Assembly (NCBI GenBank): GCA_024690425.1
Contig: JAILCT010000171.1
Span: forward strand, 9,423 to 73,422
Reading direction: 5' to 3'
Length of the DNA: 64,000 nucleotides
Origin: Lachnospiraceae bacterium
GTDB taxonomy: Bacteria; Bacillota_A; Clostridia; Lachnospirales; Lachnospiraceae
A program made the translations under genes and the position numbers. The notes under the pieces are model-generated. The model saw only the letters and a list, made by a program, of their open reading frames with translations. It was not told the DNA's origin and did no database searches. Position 1 is the stretch's first letter. The number at the start of each line of letters is the position of its first letter. Below, piece after piece: positions 9,256-17,162 of the stretch.

Positions 9256-10215
9256 TTATTTCCTTACAAGGTGGATCGCAAATCCACCGAATTCGCCTTC
9301 AAGATAGATCACCTTGGTTCCCTTGTCATCCGATGATCTTGTTGATTCATCAAAGGTCGCACCGGCTCTTGACAGATGGTATATGGCCCTGTCCACATTC
9401 CATGTGGAGATGGCGATATGGCCATGGGTGCCCCTTCCCTTGCTCTTCATGATCTCGAATTCCTTACCGGCAAATATCGAGCTGTTGCCAGGCTTATAGT
9501 CAAGGTCAAAGAGTGTGCATAAAAGCCTTGCAGTCTTCTCGGCCTCCTGCTCATTCTCGCTGTTTATTCCTATATGACGGAGCTCAAGACCCAGCATATT
9601 CTTAACGGCCTTTTTGCATATGTCCGTTATATCGTCCCATTTGCAGGCTTCGATAAGATCCTTCTTTACCATCCATGTACCGCCGCATGCGAGTACCTGA
9701 TGGAAGCCCAGATAGTCCGTAAGGTTCTCGGTATTCACGCCTCCTGTGGGCATCCACTTAAGTGACTTGTAAGGGCCTGCCAGTGCCTTAAGCTTGGCTA
9801 CACCGCCATTCTGCTCCGCAGGGAAGAACTTGACCACATCAAGTCCCATCATCATTGCCTGCTCCATCTCACCGGCAGTAGCTGTTCCGGGAAGCATACA
9901 TACTCCCTTGTCGAGAACGTATCTTGTCACTGCCGGATTGAAGCCGGGACTTACGATAAAGTTGACTCCGGCTTCTATCGCCCTGTCAGCCTGCTCCTTT
10001 GTAAGGACAGTTCCCGCACCCACTATCATCTCAGGAACTTCTCTTACTATCGACTTGATGGCCTCCTCGGCAGCTTCGGTCCTGAATGTAACTTCGGCAA
10101 CCGGAAGTCCTCCCTTAACAAGTGCCCTTGCAAGATCGACCGCCTTGGATGCATCATCGATCGCGATAACGGGTACTATTCCGATATCATGTATCCTGTT
10201 AAGTAATTCTTTCAA
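9256..10215 (-). CDS. kdgA: KDPG aldolase fused to a C-terminal VOC (glyoxalase-like) domain
   Basis: The first 205 residues are a class I KDPG/KHG aldolase cleaving 2-keto-3-deoxy-6-phosphogluconate to pyruvate and glyceraldehyde-3-phosphate. The catalytic Glu is in VAEVTFRT (E41) and the Schiff-base Lys in VVKFFPAE (K129). The family is usually about 210 residues; this protein has 319. The extra 110 residues start LELRHIGINSENEQEAEKTA and look like a vicinal-oxygen-chelate fold, with candidate metal ligands in HIGI, HGHIA and FAIHLV. Start is TTG (10213-10215) with AAAGGAG upstream. The function of the VOC part is unknown: methylglyoxal handling, substrate isomerisation or a structural role are all possible. 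Confidence 0.9.
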   Translation of the reverse strand: MKELLNRIHDIGIVPVIAIDDASKAVDLARALVKGGLPVAEVTFRTEAAEEAIKSIVREVPEMIVGAGTVLTKEQADRAIEAGVNFIVSPGFNPAVTRYVLDKGVCMLPGTATAGEMEQAMMMGLDVVKFFPAEQNGGVAKLKALAGPYKSLKWMPTGGVNTENLTDYLGFHQVLACGGTWMVKKDLIEACKWDDITDICKKAVKNMLGLELRHIGINSENEQEAEKTARLLCTLFDLDYKPGNSSIFAGKEFEIMKSKGRGTHGHIAISTWNVDRAIYHLSRAGATFDESTRSSDDKGTKVIYLEGEFGGFAIHLVRK

Positions 10216-10246
10216 TTTATTTATTCTCCTTTAGCTGTAAATAATG

Positions 10247-11680
10247 TCAGATCCCGAAATATCTCTTGGCATTATAATATGATATTCCGCTGACTATCCT
10301 CTTAAGTGCCTCATCATCGTTCGGATATTCTCCGTTCTCTACCCAGCTGCCGATGAGGTTGCACATTATCCTCCTGAAATAGTCGTGCCTTGTATAGGAT
10401 AAAAACGACCTTGAATCAGTGAGCATACCGATGAAGTTCCCGAGTACTCCCAGATTGGCAAGGGACTTCATCTGGTCCTCCATGCCTGACTTGGTATCGT
10501 TGAACCACCAGGCGGGACCATGCTGTATCTTGCCGGGAACTTCCGATGACTGGAAGCAGCCGATCAGGGTTCCTATCTGCTCGTTGTCTGCAGGATTAAG
10601 TGAGAATATGATGGTCTTGGGGAGCTCATCCGTCTTATCCAGTTCCGAAAGAAGAGCTGCCACACTGCCGCCGCAGGTATTCTGGGCTATCATATCAAAT
10701 CCTGTATCCGGTCCCAGCTTCTTAAACAGCCTCTCGTTCATATTCCTAAGACATGAATAATGAAGCTCCATGGCTATCCCATGCTTATGATACTCTTTTC
10801 CAAGGGCTATAAGTATGGCTGTCTGATAACCTTCGGCTTCTTCCACGCCTACGGGTTCGCCCTTCATTGCCTTCCTGAATGCCTCGTCACATACCTCCAT
10901 TGGAAGCTTCCTGAAAGGAACATAGTCAAGGCCGTGATCCGAAGCCACACATCCGTGTGATGCAAAAAACTCAAGCCTCTTTACCAGTGCGTCAATAACA
11001 TCCGCAGTAGAATCAAGGCTCTCCTTGCCTACTGTCGCTGCAAGTTCTTTTATATATTCCCTGAATCCGGCCTTGGTTATGTTTATGGCCTTGTCCGGCC
11101 TGAAGGAAGGCCTTACCATAAAGTTAACGCTCTTATCGGCCGCGATCTTCTCATGCCATTCAAGGCTGTCAATGGGGTCATCGGTCGTTCCGACATAAGC
11201 AACATTACTCTGACTTATGAGTCCCCTTGCGCTCATCCCCGGATCGTTCTTAAGCTTATCGTTGCACTTATCCCATATCTTCTCGGCGTTGGCCGGACAT
11301 AAGGGTTCATTTATATCAAAATACTTCTTAAGTTCAAGATTACACCAATGGTACATCGGATTGCCTATCGCAAGACTCAGCGTATCGGCAAATCCCTTAA
11401 ACCTTGAAAGCTCATCGGTCCTCTCCGTTATAAGCTTCTCATCCATGCCGCCCGAACGCATAAGCCTCCACTTGTAGTGATCGCCGTAATAACCGCCCGC
11501 AGCCTGCTTACCGCCGAACCATACATCGCCAAGGCTGTCAAACCTTACATCCTCATATATCTCCCTCGGAGACAAATGGCAGTGGTAATCTATGATCGGA
11601 AGATCCTTGGCATAGTCATGAAAAAGATGCCTTGCGGTATCATTCCCCAGTATAAAATTGTCATCCATAAACTCTTTCAT
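10247..11680 (-). CDS. uxaC: Uronate isomerase
   Basis: UxaC isomerises D-galacturonate to D-tagaturonate (and D-glucuronate to D-fructuronate) and opens the pathway. The 477-residue length matches the family. The amidohydrolase-type start DYHCHLSPREIYED supplies the metal-binding HxH, and VRPSFRPDKA and the C-terminal SYTRHDYFRRIMCNLIG are characteristic. AGGAAG precedes ATG 11680. It is the first catabolic gene after gntR1, 31 bases downstream of it. Confidence 0.95.
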   Translation of the reverse strand: MKEFMDDNFILGNDTARHLFHDYAKDLPIIDYHCHLSPREIYEDVRFDSLGDVWFGGKQAAGGYYGDHYKWRLMRSGGMDEKLITERTDELSRFKGFADTLSLAIGNPMYHWCNLELKKYFDINEPLCPANAEKIWDKCNDKLKNDPGMSARGLISQSNVAYVGTTDDPIDSLEWHEKIAADKSVNFMVRPSFRPDKAINITKAGFREYIKELAATVGKESLDSTADVIDALVKRLEFFASHGCVASDHGLDYVPFRKLPMEVCDEAFRKAMKGEPVGVEEAEGYQTAILIALGKEYHKHGIAMELHYSCLRNMNERLFKKLGPDTGFDMIAQNTCGGSVAALLSELDKTDELPKTIIFSLNPADNEQIGTLIGCFQSSEVPGKIQHGPAWWFNDTKSGMEDQMKSLANLGVLGNFIGMLTDSRSFLSYTRHDYFRRIMCNLIGSWVENGEYPNDDEALKRIVSGISYYNAKRYFGI

Positions 11681-11711
11681 ATTTCTTCCTACCTCTTATA
11701 TTAAACCGTTA

Positions 11712-12383
11712 TCATCTTTTGAACATTTCGGGATTGCGTCTTCTCAGATCCTCGATATCCTGTTCAAAATATCCAAGATGCTTTCTCATAAGCACCCTGT
11801 ATCCCTCCATATCATCGTTCTCAATATTTCTTATAAGCTGTTCATGCGTTGCCAGGGTCCTGTCCTTGTTGGTGTTCTCCATATCTATAAGAAGCCTTAT
11901 CCTGTTATAGTGAGCCATTGAATTGGCCACTATCGATGCTGCCAGCTTCTGCCCCGCAACGTAAAATGCTATCGCGTGAAATTCATTGTCGCATCTTAAG
12001 TATTCGAATGTCATATCAGGGTCGTTCATCTTGCCTGCAACGAGCTCCATCTTATGACAGTATTCCCGCATCTTCTCTATATCTTTTTGGGACACATGCT
12101 CGAACAGTCCGTTTATGACACCCATTTCAAGGGTCATTCTCACGAACCATTCCTGCTTGGCCCTGTCCTCGTCTATCCTTGATATCTCCGAGCCCACCTG
12201 GGGGTAGATATCAACCAGTGCCTCGGTCTCAAGCTTGACAAGGGCTTCTCTCGCAGGTGTCCTGCTCACATCGTATCTGTCGGCTATCTTGGCCGCAGAT
12301 ACAGGCTCCCCGGGCATCAGTACCAGAGTCATGATATCCCGCTTAAGCCTGTCATATGTCTGAATGTTAAGTGAATAACTCAT
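11712..12383 (-). CDS. GntR/FadR-subfamily transcriptional regulator, uronate operon (GntR1)
   Basis: A 223-residue regulator has an N-terminal winged helix (about residues 10-70, with SAAKIADRYDVSRTPAREALVKLE) and a C-terminal all-helical FCD effector domain whose metal-type residues lie in RCDNEFHAIAF and HEQLIRNIE. It most likely represses this operon and releases it when a uronate or pathway intermediate binds. ATG 12383 is chosen because it lies one base after the stop of the preceding gene with AAGGGG upstream; a longer reading has no ribosome site. It is clearly paralogous to the regulator at 23992, of identical length, with long identical stretches such as NSMAHYNRIRLLIDMEN. Candidate operators lie at 16100-16189. 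Confidence 0.92.
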   Translation of the reverse strand: MSYSLNIQTYDRLKRDIMTLVLMPGEPVSAAKIADRYDVSRTPAREALVKLETEALVDIYPQVGSEISRIDEDRAKQEWFVRMTLEMGVINGLFEHVSQKDIEKMREYCHKMELVAGKMNDPDMTFEYLRCDNEFHAIAFYVAGQKLAASIVANSMAHYNRIRLLIDMENTNKDRTLATHEQLIRNIENDDMEGYRVLMRKHLGYFEQDIEDLRRRNPEMFKR

Positions 12384-12384
12384 A

Positions 12385-12870
12385 CTATGCCTGCCCCTTC
12401 TTACTATCAAGCATCTTACTTACAAATTCATACAGCTCCTTACGGGTTCCCTTAAGCACACTGTTGCGTAATATATAGCCGGCCCCATCCTCCATATAGA
12501 TAAGGAGGATGGTCGGCTTCTTTACGATTCTCAGCACTCCCTGCCAGTTTACAAACTGTTTTTGTCCGTTTGATATTACGGTCATCCCGGCCTGAGAGAA
12601 GGTCAACTCAATCTCCGGGCAGCCGTTCTTAAGGGAGGAATGTGCTCTCAAAAGAATCAGGGAGGGCTGGATCACCGTAAACAGCAGCAGAAACAGGATC
12701 ATCACAGTTCTGAAGACATCGGAAGCCCCCTTCCACCTGCTTACTATCAGCACGATGGAGGCCACGATGCATATGATATTTACGACACCCATGTACGATG
12801 AATAAGCATAGTACATGGAGGCCTGCCACAGATCCGATATCTTTACACGGTATTTATAGCTGTATTGCAT
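12385..12870 (-). CDS. Small membrane protein, YcxB-like
   Basis: The 161-residue protein has two membrane helices near the N-terminus (about 27-46 and 53-75) and a C-terminal cytosolic beta-rich half (FSQAGMTVISNGQKQFVNWQGVLRIVKK) typical of YcxB-like proteins. Its function is not known. AGAGG precedes the ATG. It sits between dctM and gntR1 and its stop is one base from the gntR1 start, so it belongs to the operon. An accessory role in transport or regulation is possible but unsupported. Confidence 0.65.
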   Translation of the reverse strand: MQYSYKYRVKISDLWQASMYYAYSSYMGVVNIICIVASIVLIVSRWKGASDVFRTVMILFLLLFTVIQPSLILLRAHSSLKNGCPEIELTFSQAGMTVISNGQKQFVNWQGVLRIVKKPTILLIYMEDGAGYILRNSVLKGTRKELYEFVSKMLDSKKGQA

Positions 12871-12894
12871 AAACGTCCTCTTAAAACATGATCG

Positions 12895-14190
12895 TTAATT
12901 ACCCAAAAGGTTAGGCAGAAACATTGCAATTCCCGGAATAAAGGTAACCAGGAGCAGTGTGATTATCATACACAGATAGAAGGGAAGTGTAGCCTTTACA
13001 ACCTTCTCCATCTTGCAATGTCCGACTGCCGATCCGATAAAGAGCACTGCACCTACGGGAGGAGTCAGAAGACCGATACCGCAGTTGAGCACCATTATTA
13101 TACCGAACTGTACCGGTGTGATACCGATAGATGTTGCTATCGGAAGAAGGATAGGCGTAGCTATCAGGATGATGGGTGCCATATCCATGATACATCCGAG
13201 TACCAGAAGTATAAGGTCGATAAGGATCGCGATCACATACGGATTGGTCGACAGACCAAGGATCGCCTTGCTGGCCATATCCGGAACATGAAGCCTTGTA
13301 AGGCAGAATCCGAATATAGCTGATGTCGATATCAGGATAAGAACGATCGACAGTGTATCGATACACTTATCAAGTACCTTCCATACGCCCTTCCAGTTAA
13401 GGCCCTTATAGATAAATACCGAAACAATAAGGCTGTAGATTACTGCGATGGCTGCCGACTCGGTCGCGGTGAACACACCTGCAACGACACCTATAACGAC
13501 TATGACTACGGCTGCCAGTGCCCAGAAGGATACGACAAACTGCTTGCCGAGTCTCTTTAATGAGAACTTGTCGCCCTTGGGATATTTGCGCTTCTTGGAG
13601 ATTATATAAGATCCCACCATAAGAGATGCGGCAAGCAGGGCTCCCGGAATATAACCTGCAAGGAAGAGGGCTCCTACCGAAACACCGCCTGCACTCATCG
13701 CATATATTACCATGTTGTGGCTGGGCGGAACAAGAAGACCTTCACATGAAGATGTTATTGTAACTGCCGTTGAAAAGTCATCATCATAGCCCTGATCCAC
13801 CATCATGGGGATAAGAATTGAACCGATCGATGCCGTATCTGCTGCTGCAGATCCCGAAATACCTCCGAAGAAGTAAGATGCAACGATGTTAACCATTGCC
13901 ATTCCACCGGTCATCCATCCCACTATCGAGTCAGCCAGTGCTATAAGCTTCTCGGATATACCGCCGGTTCCCATTATGACGCCCATCGTAATAAAGAAAG
14001 GTACCGCCATCAGGGAGAACGAAGAAATACCCTTGACCATATACTGGCACATTGTTGCCAGGGACTGGCCCTGTACCAAAAGACACAGAACCGATGATAT
14101 ACCTACCGCATAAGCGATCGGGAAACGAAGCAGGACCATTAACAGGAAGCTTCCGAGCAATACGATTATAGCCAATGTCTGTGCACTCAT
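12895..14190 (-). CDS. dctM: TRAP transporter large permease, DctM type
   Basis: This is the 431-residue large membrane subunit of a tripartite ATP-independent periplasmic transporter. It carries about twelve hydrophobic helices, with family stretches such as RFPIAYAVGISS, GISGSAAADTASIGSILIPMM and GIGLLTPPVGAVLF. It should import a uronate or pectin-derived acid in symport with cations. Its start overlaps the dctQ stop (TAATG), showing tight coupling. The substrate is inferred from the surrounding uronate genes. Confidence 0.93.
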   Translation of the reverse strand: MSAQTLAIIVLLGSFLLMVLLRFPIAYAVGISSVLCLLVQGQSLATMCQYMVKGISSFSLMAVPFFITMGVIMGTGGISEKLIALADSIVGWMTGGMAMVNIVASYFFGGISGSAAADTASIGSILIPMMVDQGYDDDFSTAVTITSSCEGLLVPPSHNMVIYAMSAGGVSVGALFLAGYIPGALLAASLMVGSYIISKKRKYPKGDKFSLKRLGKQFVVSFWALAAVVIVVIGVVAGVFTATESAAIAVIYSLIVSVFIYKGLNWKGVWKVLDKCIDTLSIVLILISTSAIFGFCLTRLHVPDMASKAILGLSTNPYVIAILIDLILLVLGCIMDMAPIILIATPILLPIATSIGITPVQFGIIMVLNCGIGLLTPPVGAVLFIGSAVGHCKMEKVVKATLPFYLCMIITLLLVTFIPGIAMFLPNLLGN

Positions 14191-14801
14191 TACTTATCAC
14201 TCTCCTTTCCTGCCATTTCGGCTTCTTCTTCAGCTGCCTTCTTAAGTGCGGCAGCCACATCATCATCCTTATCCTCAACAGCTCCTGCCATATAATCGGT
14301 CTTAAGAACTATTGATTTGATATGTGCATAAAGTGTCTCAAGCTCAAAGAGGATCATGGCACCGCCGGCGATCGGGACAGGAAGATACATCCATATCCTT
14401 GATACCGAAGGCATCGATACATATGTACCCTTGGATCCTATTGTTGATGCATAGTTGGTACCGACAACGAGCATAACGGCCGCAAAGGCAAGAACCATAA
14501 TGTCAGCCACAAGATCGAGTACCTTAAGCACCTTCTCGGGCAGATAACGGTCAAATGCCGTCATCCTTATATGTGCGCCTCTTCTTATCGCAAGCGCAGC
14601 TGATAACACGGCCATATATGACATAAGTGTCAATACGACCTCCTCACTCCACGAGGGATCGGGGATCGCGGGAATGTATCTTCCCAGAACCGCGAATGAT
14701 GTGATCAGTATGTCGGCTATGAGCAACAGCTTACATATGACCAGAACTACCTTGTATACCCCGTCATACAAAGGCTTGATCTTATCAAGTTTTTCAAACA
14801 T
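14190..14801 (-). CDS. dctQ: TRAP transporter small permease, DctQ type
   Basis: This 203-residue protein has four membrane helices and the family-typical run SYMAVLSAALAIRRGAHIRM between helices two and three. It is the small membrane partner of DctM. The C-terminal tail is rich in Glu, Asp and Ala. It starts downstream of a strong stem-loop that separates it from dctP and overlaps dctM by one base. The ribosome site is modest (AAGG). Confidence 0.9.
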   Translation of the reverse strand: MFEKLDKIKPLYDGVYKVVLVICKLLLIADILITSFAVLGRYIPAIPDPSWSEEVVLTLMSYMAVLSAALAIRRGAHIRMTAFDRYLPEKVLKVLDLVADIMVLAFAAVMLVVGTNYASTIGSKGTYVSMPSVSRIWMYLPVPIAGGAMILFELETLYAHIKSIVLKTDYMAGAVEDKDDDVAAALKKAAEEEAEMAGKESDK

Positions 14802-14825
14802 AATCTCTACCTTCTTTTAAAATCA

Positions 14826-14850
14826 GGGCACTGCAACAGGTGCAGTGCCC
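14826..14850 (-). terminator. Intercistronic stem-loop between dctP and dctQ
   Basis: A perfect 10-base-pair inverted repeat (GGGCACTGCA, 5-base loop, TGCAGTGCCC) lies between the binding-protein gene and the membrane genes. On the minus strand it is followed by TGATTTTAAAAG, a short T run, so it would act as a partial terminator or a 3' end stabiliser that lets dctP be expressed above dctQM. Confidence 0.75.
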
Positions 14851-14899
14851 CTTTGTTAGTGTTTATTTACAACATTTCATTTATTAAGGTTCGTTATTC

Positions 14900-16051
14900 T
14901 TATTTAAGGTCAAGAAGCTGCTGATAGAGATCCTTGAGCTCGTCTGTGTTAACCTGCTCCTCGATAACCTTAGCTACAGCATCCTGCCAAGGCTTGATAT
15001 CGGTTACTTCGATGACATTGCATCCTTCATCCTTAAGCTGCTGAAGAACTTCTGCTTCCTTGTCTGCAGATATCTCCTTACAGTACTCGCCTGCAAGCTT
15101 GCCTGCTTCCATCATTGCGTCCTGCTGAGCGGGAGTCATCTTATCCCATGCAGAATCGGTAATGATAACTTCGATAGCACCAAGTGTATGTCCGTCAAGG
15201 ATTATGGTATTTGCAACCTCAGGGAATGCATTGGACTTGTAGTTGGCGATAGGCTGCTCAGCTGCATCAACAACGCCTGTCTGAAGTGCTGAGTAAAGCT
15301 CACCGAAAGCAACAACTGTAGGTGATGCGCCAAGGCCTTCAACAAGACCGTTCATAACAGGGTCATTGGAAACACGGATCTTCAGACCTGCAAGGTCCTC
15401 GATACCCTTTACATCCTTACCTGTAAAGAAATGACGGAAACCTTCCTCACCGTAGAAGAGACCGCGTACGCCTGCACCGTTCTTCTGAGGCTCCTCAAGG
15501 AATTCCTTAGCCAGATCGCTCTGTGCGAAATTCCAGAAGTGATCCCTGCTTACGAATGTGTAAGGAAGTGAAAGAAGGAGTGACTTCTCTCCGCCGTAGC
15601 TTGTAAGTGAGAATGCTGAGATACGTGAGATATCGCAGATACCGTTGTCAGCAAGCATACCATCAAGGATATCGTTCTCTGATCCGAGAACACCGCCTGC
15701 CTGAAGGTCGATCTCGATAGAACCGCCTGATAACCTCTCAACTTCTTCCTTAAACTTGGAATCGGTCATACCTACGATGGTGTCAAGAGGATTAACCTCT
15801 GCCATAACAAATGTAACCTTGGGATCGTTAGCAGCTGCTGCTTCGGGTTCTGCTGCTGCTTCTTCCTCAGCAGGTGCCTCTGCCTCTTCCTCAGCGGGAG
15901 CTTCCTCTTCAGCGGGAGCTTCCTCTGCGGGTGCCTCCTGTGCGGGCTCTGCAGCGGGTGCAGCAGGCTCTGCGCTCTGGAGACCGCAGGCACTGAGCAT
16001 TGATGCGATCATCGTTGCTGCCAATACGATTGATAATACTTTCCTCTTCAT
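14900..16051 (-). CDS. dctP: TRAP transporter solute-binding lipoprotein, DctP type
   Basis: The 383-residue protein has a lipoprotein signal (MKRKVLSIVLAATMIASML-SAC, lipobox LSAC), an unusually long Ala/Glu/Pro-rich linker (about residues 26-75) and then a DctP binding domain. The conserved segments LKIRVSNDPVMNGLVEGLGA and GELYSALQTGVVDAAEQP contain the Arg and the loop that hold the ligand carboxylate. It presents a uronate or related acid to DctQM. AGGAGG lies eight bases before ATG 16051. It is the first gene of the operon that runs to uxaA. Confidence 0.94.
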   Translation of the reverse strand: MKRKVLSIVLAATMIASMLSACGLQSAEPAAPAAEPAQEAPAEEAPAEEEAPAEEEAEAPAEEEAAAEPEAAAANDPKVTFVMAEVNPLDTIVGMTDSKFKEEVERLSGGSIEIDLQAGGVLGSENDILDGMLADNGICDISRISAFSLTSYGGEKSLLLSLPYTFVSRDHFWNFAQSDLAKEFLEEPQKNGAGVRGLFYGEEGFRHFFTGKDVKGIEDLAGLKIRVSNDPVMNGLVEGLGASPTVVAFGELYSALQTGVVDAAEQPIANYKSNAFPEVANTIILDGHTLGAIEVIITDSAWDKMTPAQQDAMMEAGKLAGEYCKEISADKEAEVLQQLKDEGCNVIEVTDIKPWQDAVAKVIEEQVNTDELKDLYQQLLDLK

Positions 16052-16099
16052 AAAACATTCCTCCTATTATTTGAGAGTTATATCGTCCGTGCATTTCGG

Positions 16100-16113
16100 A
16101 CTAACATGTTAAT
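16100..16113. promoter_or_regulatory. Candidate GntR1 operator A
   Basis: ACTAACATGTTAAT contains the perfect palindrome TAACATGTTA (16102-16111), downstream of the dctP -10 box near the transcription start. It matches the motif ACTRACATKTYAGT seen three times at 24708-24798. Confidence 0.6.
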
Positions 16114-16121
16114 ACAATACG

Positions 16122-16151
16122 ACTATAACATGCTAGCATGTCAGATGTAAA
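16122..16151 (-). promoter_or_regulatory. Promoter of the dctP-uxaA uronate operon
   Basis: On the minus strand TTTACA (16146-16151) and TATAGT (16122-16127) are spaced 18 bases. A perfect 14-base palindrome fills most of the spacer, where a bound repressor would block polymerase. Confidence 0.7.
16128..16141. promoter_or_regulatory. Candidate GntR1 operator B (perfect palindrome in promoter spacer)
   Basis: ACATGCTAGCATGT is a perfect 14-base palindrome between the -35 and -10 boxes of the dctP promoter. The minus strand reads CTGACATGCTAG across it, sharing CTGACATG with the operator of the paralogous regulator. Confidence 0.65.
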
Positions 16152-16175
16152 TATGTAATAATACACATAAAATCA

Positions 16176-16189
16176 ACTGACATTTTAGT
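16176..16189. promoter_or_regulatory. Candidate GntR1 operator C
   Basis: ACTGACATTTTAGT differs by one base from ACTAACATTTTAGT at 24785-24798. It lies upstream of both the dctP promoter and the divergent kduD promoter, 22 bases before the kduD -35 box. Confidence 0.55.
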
Positions 16190-16211
16190 TAAAAATCACA
16201 GAGGTAAATAT

Positions 16212-16242
16212 TTGACAAAATCCCGCGCGGCTGATTTATAAT
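16212..16242 (+). promoter_or_regulatory. Promoter of kduD
   Basis: A perfect TTGACA (16212-16217) is followed either by TTTATA at 17 bases (16235-16240) or by TATAAT at 19 bases (16237-16242). The spacer is unusually GC-rich (CCCGCGCGG). AGGAGG (16291-16296) precedes the start codon. Confidence 0.75.
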
Positions 16243-16304
16243 TTAAGTATCTATGTGTGACGGAAATGTCCACATTATCACAAGACTTTCAGGAGGATTA
16301 AGAA

Positions 16305-17162
16305 ATGAGCGGTGTACTTGACAGCTTCAGTCTCAAAGGAAAAACAGCCTGGGTCACAGGTGCTTCTTACGGGCTCGGAATGGCCTATGCGAAGGCTCTT
16401 GCGGAAGCAGGTGCCACAGTGGTCTTTAACAGTTCCAATGAAGAAAGGGTAAACAAGGCAATAGAGGAATACAAGAGGGCCGGTTTTAATATATACGGTT
16501 CCGTATGTGATGTAACAAAAGAAGATGAAGTGAATGCATTTGTAAAGGATGTCGAAGAACGCTTCGGCACAATAGATATACTTATAAACAACGCTGGCAT
16601 CATCAAGCGTATCCCCATGACGGAAATGTCACTTGATGAATGGAACAGGGTCATCGATATCGATCTTACCGGTCCCTTCATATGCTCCAAGGCCGTCATC
16701 CCCGCCATGATAAAGAAGGGCGGCGGCAAGATAATAAATGCCTGTTCAATGATGAGTGAATTCGGACGCGAGACCGTGTCGGCCTACGCCGCAGCAAAGG
16801 GCGGCCTTAAGATGCTCACCAGAAACATATGCTCCGAATACGGTCAGTATAACATACAGTGCAACGGTATAGGCCCCGGATACATCGCCACTCCCCAGAC
16901 CGCTCCCCTGAGAAAGAAAGGTGAAGACGGTTCCATGAATCCCTTCGACCGCTTTATAAGGTCCAAGACCCCTGCTCAGCGCTGGGGATATGCGGATGAG
17001 CTCAAGGGACTGGCTGTCTTCTTATCATCGAGCGCATCTGATTTTATCAACGGCCAGATAATATATATCGACGGCGGTATAAGTGCCTATATAGGTCAGG
17101 ATCCTGGGAACCTTGATGAATCCAAGCTTATCGAGATCAATGAGGATGAGATCACATTATGA
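16305..17162 (+). CDS. kduD: 2-keto-3-deoxygluconate oxidoreductase (SDR)
   Basis: KduD reduces 2,5-diketo-3-deoxygluconate to KDG with NADH, following KduI. The 285-residue short-chain dehydrogenase has the cofactor motif TGASYGLG, NNAG, the catalytic Ser in NACSMMS and the YAAAK motif. It is about 30 residues longer than enteric KduD because of an acidic C-terminal tail. It is divergent from dctP and overlaps the next gene by four bases (ATGA), so it is cotranslated with the sensor at 17159. Gluconate 5-dehydrogenase is a related alternative, but the kduI context favours KduD. Confidence 0.88.
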   Translation: MSGVLDSFSLKGKTAWVTGASYGLGMAYAKALAEAGATVVFNSSNEERVNKAIEEYKRAGFNIYGSVCDVTKEDEVNAFVKDVEERFGTIDILINNAGIIKRIPMTEMSLDEWNRVIDIDLTGPFICSKAVIPAMIKKGGGKIINACSMMSEFGRETVSAYAAAKGGLKMLTRNICSEYGQYNIQCNGIGPGYIATPQTAPLRKKGEDGSMNPFDRFIRSKTPAQRWGYADELKGLAVFLSSSASDFINGQIIYIDGGISAYIGQDPGNLDESKLIEINEDEITL

